A stretch of 51,188 bases of DNA, taken from JAKQHY01 sp034429475. Its GTDB lineage: Bacteria; Chloroflexota; Anaerolineae; B4-G1; SLSP01. The translations under genes and the position numbers were made by a program. This document shows, in pieces, positions 15,836 through 22,247 of the stretch (its first letter is position 1; the number at the start of each line of letters is the position of its first letter). The notes below the pieces were generated by a model. It made no database searches and was not told the DNA's origin. It saw only the letters and a list, made by a program, of their open reading frames with translations. The stretch covers positions 1 through 51,188 of the forward strand of contig DAOUGD010000051.1 in assembly GCA_034429475.1 (NCBI GenBank), written 5' to 3'.

Positions 15836-15938
15836 ACTTATGCACTGCCCGCCGACAACGCGGGCAATTTTTCGTTCCCGTCGGGCGCGGGGGGCGCGCG
15901 GGTTTGTCGTTTATCCAGGAAATGCTTAACACTGCCAT
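15792..15938 (-). CDS. Small zinc-ribbon protein
   Basis: 48 residues from the ATG at 15938, two bases after the stop of the upstream gene. The second half is NCPRCRRAVHKFVNGKCPYCGHRP, a CPXC...CPYC zinc ribbon. Such mini-proteins bind zinc and often nucleic acid, but this one has no named family I can give. Tight spacing implies co-translation with the genes at 15941 and 15431. Confidence 0.6.
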   Translation of the reverse strand: MAVLSISWINDKPARPPRPTGTKNCPRCRRAVHKFVNGKCPYCGHRPK

Positions 15939-15940
15939 CG

Positions 15941-16168
15941 CTACTCGCTTTTCTCCCAGTCTAGCCGTAGCTGGTACTGGCCTATCTGGGATGAAGGCTT
16001 GATCTTGATCCCCGGCACGGACGGCGTGCCGCTGTCCAATGCCGCTGGATGCACGTAGCACGTGTTCTGGAATTGCCCAAAGTGTGCCCGATAGCGTTGC
16101 GCAGCCCGCCGCACTTTCGCGGCCAGGGGCTCGTGGCTGTTATCGAACCAGAGCAAGCTGATGTTCAT
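15941..16168 (-). CDS. Small conserved-type hypothetical protein, first gene of the operon
   Basis: 75 residues, starting MNISLLWFDNS and containing VRRAAQRYRAHFGQFQNTCYVHPAAL. I associate the pattern YR..FG..P/N..-VHP with orphan proteins of Chloroflexota mobile regions, function unknown. AAAGGGAAAA gives a ribosome site. A 250-nt GC-rich leader separates it from a strong promoter at 16419-16447. Confidence 0.6.
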   Translation of the reverse strand: MNISLLWFDNSHEPLAAKVRRAAQRYRAHFGQFQNTCYVHPAALDSGTPSVPGIKIKPSSQIGQYQLRLDWEKSE

Positions 16169-16418
16169 TTTTCCCTTTCACTAAATATCCCGCCGCCCGG
16201 TCTGCCGGAGATAGGCCAGCCTCACAAACCGGGCGGCCGGGGCGATCCCGTCCTCCGCCCCGGCGTCGAGACTACCGGCCACCCGCCATTGCGAGCGTCA
16301 CGCGCGGGGCAGAGGTTTTGAACGATGGGCGGCGGCGTCCCCGGCCAACCGCCCGGTGTTCTCAATAGGGTGGGGGGCGGTTTGCGCGCCTCCCATTGTT
16401 AACGTCTAAGATATGGGT

Positions 16419-16460
16419 ATGATAGCACGTATTATTGGAGATGTAAATAGTCTCCAATAA
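16419..16460 (-). promoter_or_regulatory. Strong promoter overlapped by a perfect 10-bp dyad
   Basis: On the minus strand TTTACA (16447-16442), a 17-bp spacer and TATCAT (16424-16419) form a near-consensus sigma70 promoter. TTATTGGAGA (16432-16441) and TCTCCAATAA (16451-16460) form a perfect inverted repeat with a 9-bp spacer, a 19-bp centre-to-centre distance, covering the -35 and part of the spacer. This is the layout of a repressor operator for the small-gene operon downstream. The 16169-16418 leader is GC-rich with a 32-codon frame I do not trust. Confidence 0.7.
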
Positions 16461-16469
16461 AAATAACGA

Positions 16470-16500
16470 AAAAAAGCGGGGAATTTCTCCCCGCTTTTGA
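16470..16500 (-). terminator. Intrinsic terminator of the HTH gene
   Basis: AGCGGGGA (16475-16482) and TCCCCGCT (16488-16495) pair around a 5-nt loop. On the minus strand a run of T follows (complement of the A run at 16469-16474), just past the stop of the HTH gene. A shorter T-run on the other side could make it work in both directions. Confidence 0.85.
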
Positions 16501-16513
16501 TTTTTCAGCTAAA

Positions 16514-16960
16514 TTAGCCGGTTTCGACCGTCTCTGGTTTTGGTTCCGGCTTTTTTAAGATGCGTTTAAGCACCCAGCCGGCATGTACATACGACCCGGA
16601 TTCCCGGTAGGCGTGATCAAAAATCGCTACGGCGCGTTGTACATCCCCTTCATCTAGTGTTAATAACTTAGGCGCACGCTCTATAATGCGAATATACCCG
16701 GCATTGGCCCACCGCACCAAATTGTCGGGATTTATTTGGTATTTCCTTGCTGCGTCCGCCGACCGTATCGGCCGCCCCCGCAACGCCGGATCGACCGGCA
16801 GCGTCAACCGCTTCATATCGGTGCTGTCCACCACGATCTCACTCCCGACCTGGACTGCTTTAATTGTACCAGCTTTGATCGCCTGCTGCAAGACACTGGG
16901 GGAAATGTGGTACTGTTTGGCGGCTTCCGCCAGGGGAATATAGGTAGGTAAATCAGTCAT
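16514..16960 (-). CDS. Protein with two excisionase/MerR-like HTH domains
   Basis: 148 residues from the ATG at 16960, chosen because GGAGGT lies 4 bp before it; an ATG four codons earlier lacks such a site. Two similar modules are visible: IPLAEAAKQYHISPSVLQQAIKAGTIKAVQVGSEIVVD (about 8-45) and RSADAARKYQINPDNLVRWANAGYIRII (about 66-95). Each fits the helix-turn-helix plus wing of excisionase-type DNA-binding domains. It could control the divergent-side operon whose promoter dyad lies 50 bp beyond its end, or be an excisionase or plasmid-type regulator. Short intrinsic terminators flank it on both sides. Confidence 0.65.
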   Translation of the reverse strand: MTDLPTYIPLAEAAKQYHISPSVLQQAIKAGTIKAVQVGSEIVVDSTDMKRLTLPVDPALRGRPIRSADAARKYQINPDNLVRWANAGYIRIIERAPKLLTLDEGDVQRAVAIFDHAYRESGSYVHAGWVLKRILKKPEPKPETVETG

Positions 16961-16977
16961 CGCTACCTCCATCTCAC

Positions 16978-17021
16978 AAAAAAATGAGCCGGAGGATTAG
17001 ACGCTTCCCGGCCATTTTTTT
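16978..17021 (-). terminator. Intrinsic terminator of the tRNA operon
   Basis: Minus strand: seven A, ATGGCCGG, a 15-nt loop region, CCGGCTCAT, seven T. The A and T runs extend the GC stem, typical of an efficient intrinsic terminator. It ends the tRNA transcript 13 bp after the tRNA-Met and directly before the HTH gene. Confidence 0.8.
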
Positions 17022-17033
17022 GTTAGTTGCAGG

Positions 17034-17105
17034 TAGCGAGGATTGGATTTGAACCAACGACCAAGGGCTTATGAGTCCCCTGCTCTACCACTGAGCTACC
17101 TCGCC
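17034..17105 (-). tRNA. Elongator tRNA-Met (CAT)
   Basis: 72 nt: acceptor GGCGAGG, D-arm GCTC..GAGC, anticodon loop CTCATAA (anticodon CAT), T-arm GTTGG-TTCAAAT-CCAAT, acceptor CCTCGCT, discriminator A. CCA is not encoded. The C11-G24 pair in the D-stem marks an elongator. A CAT anticodon could also be tRNA-Ile2 (lysidine-modified), which sequence inspection alone cannot fully exclude. The last anticodon-stem pair is an A-G mismatch. Confidence 0.88.
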
Positions 17106-17117
17106 AGAAAAAAAGAG

Positions 17118-17189
17118 TAGCGGGGGGTGGATTCGAACCACCGACCTTTGGGTTATGAGCCCAACGAGCTGCCACTGCTCCACCCCGCA
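17118..17189 (-). tRNA. Initiator tRNA-fMet (CAT)
   Basis: 72 nt: acceptor TGCGGGG with CCCCGCT, so position 1-72 is an unpaired U-U. The anticodon stem is TTGGG-CTCATAA-CCCAA with the three consecutive G-C pairs of initiators, and the D-stem has the initiator A11-U24 pair. T-arm GGTGG-TTCGAAT-CCACC. CCA is not encoded. The 1-72 mismatch is a hallmark of bacterial initiator tRNA, normally C-A; U-U is unusual. It is transcribed 12 bp upstream of the elongator tRNA-Met. Confidence 0.92.
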
Positions 17190-17201
17190 TCAACAAGACG
17201 T

Positions 17202-17229
17202 ATTATACACAACCTCGGTGATTCGTCAA
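17202..17229 (-). promoter_or_regulatory. Promoter of the tRNA-fMet/tRNA-Met operon
   Basis: Minus strand TTGACG (17229-17224), a 16-bp spacer, and a perfect TATAAT (17207-17202), 12 bp before the mature tRNA-fMet 5' end. Confidence 0.8.
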
Positions 17230-17549
17230 GCTAAGCCTGTTTTCGACACCTGAAACGGGGTCGAGGCACACCCCACTGAGCCCGGCGTTTTGGGCTCTTG
17301 AACTTTAACATCCGAGCCATATCGCCGCGCTTGCCCATTGCTATGGCCTGACACCAGGCAGGAGCGTCGGCCTACCGGGACACCGGAGTACGGCTCCGGC
17401 GTGCGTCCCGGTGCGGCTGAGGGCTACCTGTTCGCTGAACACCGTGCGGGGCGCAGGTGCGCTAACTCGTAGTAGGGGGCGGGCACGCACGGCGTGCTAC
17501 CCACGGGTTACCGCACACGCGGGCCACCCGGCGACCCGCCGAAACCGTG
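17230..17549. other. Gap between tRNA promoter and transposase, unexplained
   Basis: About 320 bp of GC-rich sequence with several short palindromes (CACCGGAGTACGGCTCCGG near 17384-17402, GGCGGGCACGCACGGCGTGC near 17478). A 35-codon Arg/Lys-rich minus frame (17231-17338) exists but has no ribosome site. The palindromic, GC-rich stretch at 17340-17540 may be a piece of a structured mobile element; I cannot assign it. Confidence 0.4.
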
Positions 17550-19141
17550 TCAGGGGGCGTTTACCGCGTATCGTTCGGGGGGCGGCCACGCCAGGGCCGC
17601 CAGAATCTCCCGCTGTTGGGCTGACACCTCCGCTAATTGGCGTTGCTGACTGCCGTCCGTCCAGGTCACGTCCACGCCTACAAGCCCGCGAACACCTGCC
17701 GCAACCGCGCCAGGGTGTAGGCGAGTTCCTGTTGGCGACATGCCCGTTCGAGGAGGGCGCTGGTCAACAGGGCCAATAGGGTAATGGCCACCAAGCCTTC
17801 CAGCCGGTGGTCGCTGCGCACGAAGAGCGGGCGCACCTGCAACGGCCCTTTCGCGCTGCGGAAACGTTTCTCCACGCCATCCTGGCCCTTGAAGTACGTC
17901 AAGGCCGTGTTCGCGTCCAGATGGGCGGCATTAGTCGCCAGGGCGTAGCGGCCATCGAGCGCTTGCACCCGCGCCAAACGGTCCCGCTGGATGTGAAAGG
18001 TCAACTGTAAGGTGGCGTCCTCGCCGGTTAACGCGATGGCGACCAAGTCCTTGGCCGGGTTGCCCTGCTGGAGGCGGGTCAAGCGTTGCTCGACATAGGC
18101 GCGTTGTTTGTAGCGCCGTGTGTTGAGTTTACCTTGTAGGGCGCGGAGTTGGTTCAGCAACCGCTTCAAGTACGTCTGGCGTTTCTGGACATCCAGCCGC
18201 TAGTTCCCCGCACGCCACACCACCAGCGCCCGGTCCGTGAAGCGTCCCGCAGCGGTCTCCACCGCGCACGGGCGCCATACCCCTTGATACGGCACGAAGT
18301 CCGGCGCATCCGCTTTGACCCGTTGCGGGCGGTAAGCCAGGGGCTGCGCGGCCAACTCAGCCGCCGCCACACTCTGGAGGAGTGCCGTCGTGGCCGTACT
18401 GTTGGGCAGTGGCCCCAGGTAGTAGAGCCCGTGCCGGTGACACGCCGCTACCACTTCCGGCGTCACCAGCTTGCAGTCGCTCACCAGGATGGGGCAGAAC
18501 TGAGCCGCAGCCAACTCCGGCCGCTGCAAGAAGTGCAGCAGATGGTGCAGATGCGGCCCGGGGCGGCGGATGGCCGCCGTATTCCCGGCCAACGACTGAT
18601 ACAGTACCGGCACATAGCCATCGTGCGTGACATCCACTTCCAGGTTCAGTTGTTTACAGTCGGGCCGGTGATCCCGGCTGTACCCGTAAGTGGCCAACTC
18701 ACTATCCGTGTAGGCCCCCTCAAAGTACACCGAGGTGAGATCCCAGTGGAGGATACTGAGATCCAAGTCATACGCGCCAATCGCGTACGTCACTGTCCGC
18801 GCCCAGATCTCGCCCCAGTAGGGATACAGCCGATCCAGCGCCCGCCCCAGCCGATTGTCGTAGACTTTGACCGCTGGCAGTGCCAACATCTCGGGCAGTA
18901 CCGTGCCGGCCAGCCACGCCGCAACGTGATACAGGGGCTGGGGCGCCAACAAGCGATTCAGCACCAACAGCAGCACGATTTGCCCTAGATCGATATCGGC
19001 AGCACTGGGAACCAGTGCCCGCACCGTTTCCGCCAATTTGAGGCGCTCGAGCACAGGATAGACCAACGCCACCGCCCCGATCTGCCGAGGGCGTAATGTC
19101 GCCACCTGGGCACCAAACTGCGCCGCATAACTACTGGACAT
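17550..19141 (-). pseudogene. Broken IS1634-like DDE transposase
   Basis: The reconstructed protein is about 530 residues, a normal length for this group. The intact first part (313 codons, 18200-19141) holds the first acidic motif (LHWDLTSVYFEG) and the second (ILVSDCKLVT). An in-frame TAG at 18202-18200 interrupts it after VVWRAGN, and the frame then continues as RLDVQKRQTYLKRLLNQ with the glutamate region DGVEKRFRSAKGPLQVRPLF. Near 17680 a one-base shift moves the tail (GLVGVDVTWTDGSQQRQL) into another frame, ending at 17550. Two independent lesions show it is inactive. I could not find terminal inverted repeats. Confidence 0.8.
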
Positions 19142-19297
19142 CCCGTACCTCCTTCTATCTATAGAGATGCGGTTCAGTATATCTGTATATGGCTCGTTTG
19201 TTAATGTGTGTTGACTAGTTCTTTTGTTCTATGTCGAAAGCAGGCTGAGTTTACCTCAAAACGGTGTGCTGCCAAGTTGCAGTTAGCTGCCTCCCTC

Positions 19298-20332
19298 TCA
19301 CCACCGTGCGTGATGTTCTTCCGCAAAGCCGATCAAATCCCGCACTTCTACCTCTTGCCCGTCATCCAGCCGGACGTAACCGGCGTAACGACCAAACATC
19401 TGATGCACTTCGCTGGTGATGATCGCCAGGTTCGTGCGCGCGATCCGCTCGTGGAAGGGGGTGAACGTCAAATCCAGGCGGCCTTCGTTGTCGGTGAAGT
19501 GCCACGGGCGCATGTACTCGCCGGATTGGTAGTCGAAGCCAACTTGATCCAGCTTATGGACACGCCCATTCAGAATCACGCAGTTCTCGGTGGCCCGGCT
19601 CAGATCGCCGAAGCCTCGGCCCAGGTTCAATCCGAGCGCGCGGCCATCCGGCAGATACCCCGACGCACTGGCCCAGTTCCAGTAGCTCTGATAGTCCCAC
19701 ACGCCGCGCCCCCAATCCAGGGAGCCGAGGCTTTCGTGCGGATGGACTTCCTCATGCACGTCACCGTAGTGGATGACGCCTTCTGCCGGCAAACAGTTGA
19801 TCTTGCGATTATAGTAGAACCGCTTCGCCCCGATGGGAATGGTGATCGTCATAGACTCGTGATCCGGCGGGCAGGTGAGCGTCAGTTCGGCTTGGATGCC
19901 GCGCCCCTCGTGATAGCCCGGCCAATCCGCGAAAATGCGCCGCGCGCCGGCCTCCGCCTGGAAACGCAGGGTCGCCTGCTTGTTGGCGAAAGTCGTCTCG
20001 TCGCCCCTGCTGTCGCGCGGCAGCCGGATACCTTGCCCCAGGGGGATGACCAGCCCTTCCTCGTGCAGCTCATTGCTGGCGAAATCCAGCGTATAGACGA
20101 AGACGTTGCCCGCGTAGCCGAGGTCGGCGACCGTGGCCGAGAAGAAGCGCTGCGGCGTGAAGACCGCGTAATAGTCCCACCGCTTGATGCGGAAGCGCTG
20201 CAAGGGCCGCAGCGCGTAGAAGCGTGCCGCTTCCAGGTTACAGTCCAGCAGCGGCTGCCGCGACCAGCCGATTTGGGCCAGGCGGCCCTGAGTGTTTAAG
20301 AGTGGGCCGGGTTGGGTAAGTTCGGTTTGCAT
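19298..20332 (-). CDS. DUF2804 domain-containing protein
   Basis: 344 residues, the whole length being the DUF2804 family. Recognisable parts are RFRIKRWDYYAVFTP, TIPIGAKRFYYNRKINCLPAEG, then SLGSLDWGRGVWDYQSYWNWASASG and LGLNLGRGFGD, and a C-terminal GFAEEHHARW. It is a beta-rich, probably lipocalin/AttH-like fold; function unknown. CAGGAGATTAA precedes the ATG. Its 3' end lies 156 bp from the IS remnant; the C-terminus looks complete. The 19142-19297 gap holds no gene. Confidence 0.88.
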   Translation of the reverse strand: MQTELTQPGPLLNTQGRLAQIGWSRQPLLDCNLEAARFYALRPLQRFRIKRWDYYAVFTPQRFFSATVADLGYAGNVFVYTLDFASNELHEEGLVIPLGQGIRLPRDSRGDETTFANKQATLRFQAEAGARRIFADWPGYHEGRGIQAELTLTCPPDHESMTITIPIGAKRFYYNRKINCLPAEGVIHYGDVHEEVHPHESLGSLDWGRGVWDYQSYWNWASASGYLPDGRALGLNLGRGFGDLSRATENCVILNGRVHKLDQVGFDYQSGEYMRPWHFTDNEGRLDLTFTPFHERIARTNLAIITSEVHQMFGRYAGYVRLDDGQEVEVRDLIGFAEEHHARW

Positions 20333-20360
20333 AAATTAATCTCCTGAGAACAAATGGGTT

Positions 20361-20390
20361 TAACGCAAAGGCGTAAAGACGCAAAGATTT
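20361..20390. repeat. ACGCAAAGGCGTAAAG units between DUF2804 and PHP genes
   Basis: Three tandem copies of a 10-mer (ACGCAAAG(G/A)CG...) ending in a T-run, of the same unit family as the arrays at 4264 and 34726 but without an opposing arm. Confidence 0.6.
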
Positions 20391-20418
20391 TTAAGATCGA
20401 GCTAAAAACAGGGGCCGA

Positions 20419-21276
20419 TCACGCCACCTGGATGCCAAGCCGTTCTAGCAGGTCGCGGCACAAGTCCGCCGGGTAGGGGATGGGCGGCTTCTCCGGCTTG
20501 TGCGAATCGGACCCCGCGCTGACCAGCAAGTGATTACGCCGGGCATACTCCCGATATAGCTCGGTCTGGTTGGGCGTGTGCAAGGGGTGATAGACTTCCA
20601 GGCCGTCAATCGGCGCTATCTGGCGAAATTCGTCCAGCAACGGCTCATCGTAGGTGACAAAGCCATCTTTGTGGCCGGGATGGGCGAGCAGGCACACGGC
20701 CCCGCTCTGATGCGCCGCTGCCACGATGGCCGTCGGGTCATTGGTGGCAAACATGATGCCGGAGTTGCGCAGGATTTTCAGCACCGCTGGGTCGCCGAGG
20801 TCATGCCCCTGGGCTTCCACGCAGGCGATCAGGGCGTGCAATTGTTCCGCGCTGGGTTTTTCCAGGAAGGCCGGCAGCGCGTTGGGGGGCAGCGTGAGTC
20901 CCTGCTGCTGCACGTATTCATAAGCCCGGCGGGTATTCTCCTGTTGACGGCGCAACAAGTCTTGAGCCAGGTCGCTCAAGGCGTTCTGGTCGGGGTCAAA
21001 CCCGAAGCAGAGCAGGTCTACCAGCTCGCCTTTCCAGGCAGACGACAGTTCCGCCCCCACGAGCACGGGCAGGTGCTTTTCCAGCGCCAGGCGTTGAATG
21101 TTCGCGGCTGTATTCACGCGATCATGATCGGTAATCGCGGCCAGCGCAAAGTGCTCCTGGCGCAGATAATCGAGCAACGCTTCTGGCGTCCAGCGTCCGT
21201 CGCTGTAGAGCGTGTGCAGGTGAAGATCAATCATCGCGTCGGCCGCAAGATGCAGGCCGGTGGTGGATAGGGTCAT
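20419..21276 (-). CDS. PHP domain phosphoesterase (RNase AM-like)
   Basis: 285 residues. PHP motifs: I-DLHLHTLYSDGRWTP (motif 1), ITDHDRVN (motif 2), LLAHPG (motif 3), and SAGSDSHKPE near the C-terminus (motif 4), which supply the His/Asp ligands of a metal centre. The layout and the EVYHP segment match the YciV family, 5'-3' exoribonuclease or 3',5'-nucleotide bisphosphate phosphatase. The start at 21276 is favoured by AAGGAGTCTCCC; the core begins at Met15. Confidence 0.88.
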   Translation of the reverse strand: MTLSTTGLHLAADAMIDLHLHTLYSDGRWTPEALLDYLRQEHFALAAITDHDRVNTAANIQRLALEKHLPVLVGAELSSAWKGELVDLLCFGFDPDQNALSDLAQDLLRRQQENTRRAYEYVQQQGLTLPPNALPAFLEKPSAEQLHALIACVEAQGHDLGDPAVLKILRNSGIMFATNDPTAIVAAAHQSGAVCLLAHPGHKDGFVTYDEPLLDEFRQIAPIDGLEVYHPLHTPNQTELYREYARRNHLLVSAGSDSHKPEKPPIPYPADLCRDLLERLGIQVA

Positions 21277-21294
21277 GGGAGACTCCTTTCTGAG

Positions 21295-21663
21295 TTAGCT
21301 CGCTAATTGTGGCGTCAAGGTTGGCTGAAATGGCATATTGGCCGATAATTGCCCCGTTCGGGATTGTGCGGCGCGTTGTTCTAGCCATCGTTGTAAAGAA
21401 CGTTGACTTTCCGCCGAAGGACGCCCTAACAAAATGCCGGCGACGCTGAGATCTTCGTCCAGATCCGGCCAATGGATTCCTTCCCCGTCGCCAAGCAACT
21501 CCCAATGGTTACGTTCTGCGGCTGTGCCGTGGAGTAATCGGGGATACCATGCGAGCGGCGCTGCAACCGTGCGCCCATCTGTCAAATCCACGGTTAGGGT
21601 ATCGCTGATTACAGTAACGTTTTCAGCCCGCGCCTGGTGAACTTCACTCTCTAAAGTATTCAT
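21295..21663 (-). CDS. DUF2442 domain protein
   Basis: 122 residues. The DUF2442 core spans about 12-80: VTVISDTLTVDLTDGRTVAAPLAWYPRL and the characteristic IHWPDLDEDLSVAGILLGRPS. GTTAGGAGAGTGG lies before the ATG. The start overlaps the end of the DUF4160 gene by 20 bp, so they are translated together. DUF2442 and DUF4160 are often adjacent and have been suggested to form a toxin-antitoxin-like pair; this is not proven here. Confidence 0.85.
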   Translation of the reverse strand: MNTLESEVHQARAENVTVISDTLTVDLTDGRTVAAPLAWYPRLLHGTAAERNHWELLGDGEGIHWPDLDEDLSVAGILLGRPSAESQRSLQRWLEQRAAQSRTGQLSANMPFQPTLTPQLAS

Positions 21664-21880
21664 TCCACTCTCCTAACAGGTGTTCTTGATACTCTTCCAC
21701 CAATTTCTGTATACGTCCTATCTCTTGCCGATTGAATCTCCCGCTGTGTTGCAGCCTGACCGGCGCCAGCCAGAATTTGGCAATTTTGTTCTCGCGCTTT
21801 ACATGAATATGGGGTGGTTCAGTGCCTTCGTCTGCGTAAAAGAAGAAATAATATGAGCCAATTCGTAGTGCCGTTGGCAT
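21644..21880 (-). CDS. DUF4160 domain protein
   Basis: 78 residues from the ATG at 21880, with AAAGGAT as its ribosome site. An earlier in-frame ATG at 21931 would run into the neighbouring gene and lacks a site. The DUF4160 signature is SYYFFFYADEG-EPPHIHVKRE followed by AKFWLAPV and a helical tail (RIQKLVEEYQEHLL). It is small, cytoplasmic and coupled to DUF2442. Confidence 0.87.
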   Translation of the reverse strand: MPTALRIGSYYFFFYADEGTEPPHIHVKRENKIAKFWLAPVRLQHSGRFNRQEIGRIQKLVEEYQEHLLGEWNEYFRE

Positions 21881-21884
21881 ACTT

Positions 21885-22205
21885 TTATCCTTTAAGCTTG
21901 GGGGGATTGGACGGCTTGGCATCTGATGCAAGAATGCCTGCTACGGCCAGACATACCAGTGTCAACAAAACCTCTACAATTATTGTGACAGCCTGAAAAA
22001 TGGAGCTATCCAAGCCATTTGCGGCTATGAATATTCCAAGAACCAATCCACTTATCAAAGTGAGCGGTAATGGGGCTATGAGAAAGAGCCCTATAATACG
22101 CGCGCGCCTTCCTTGAAGTCGTAGTCCCTTTGATGGAGTGAGTTTGCCGGCAATCAGTGCATAGAGACCGCCAATTAACATCGGTATTTCAAGTATCAGA
22201 AACAT
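21885..22205 (-). CDS. Small membrane protein, unknown
   Basis: 106 residues with three hydrophobic stretches: MFLILEIPMLIGGLYALIAG, IIGLFLIAPLPLTLISGLVLGIF, and IFQAVTIIVEVLLTLVCLAVAGIL, and a charged tail ending NPPKLKG. GGGGGTGATCC precedes the ATG. It lies 4 bp upstream of the DUF4160 gene on the same strand, so it is probably part of the same transcript. I recognise no family. Confidence 0.6.
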   Translation of the reverse strand: MFLILEIPMLIGGLYALIAGKLTPSKGLRLQGRRARIIGLFLIAPLPLTLISGLVLGIFIAANGLDSSIFQAVTIIVEVLLTLVCLAVAGILASDAKPSNPPKLKG

Positions 22206-22247
22206 GGATCACCCCCGTTGATGAGTAGCGCCTTTCGCACAGGATTA

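Noticed and set aside
17034..17189. Prophage or ICE attachment site in the tRNA genes
   Set aside because: No integrase in the window and no second copy of a tRNA 3' end was found.
17231..17338. 35-codon Arg/Lys-rich minus-strand gene
   Set aside because: No ribosome site; it overlaps the tRNA promoter region and resembles no known small ribosomal protein.
18200..18202. Read-through of the in-frame TAG in the transposase (recoding)
   Set aside because: A separate frameshift near 17680 also breaks the gene, so decay is the simpler reading, and no pyrrolysine system is suggested.
17550..19200. Terminal inverted repeats of the IS1634-like element
   Set aside because: I compared the sequence on both flanks and found no convincing matching ends or target duplication.
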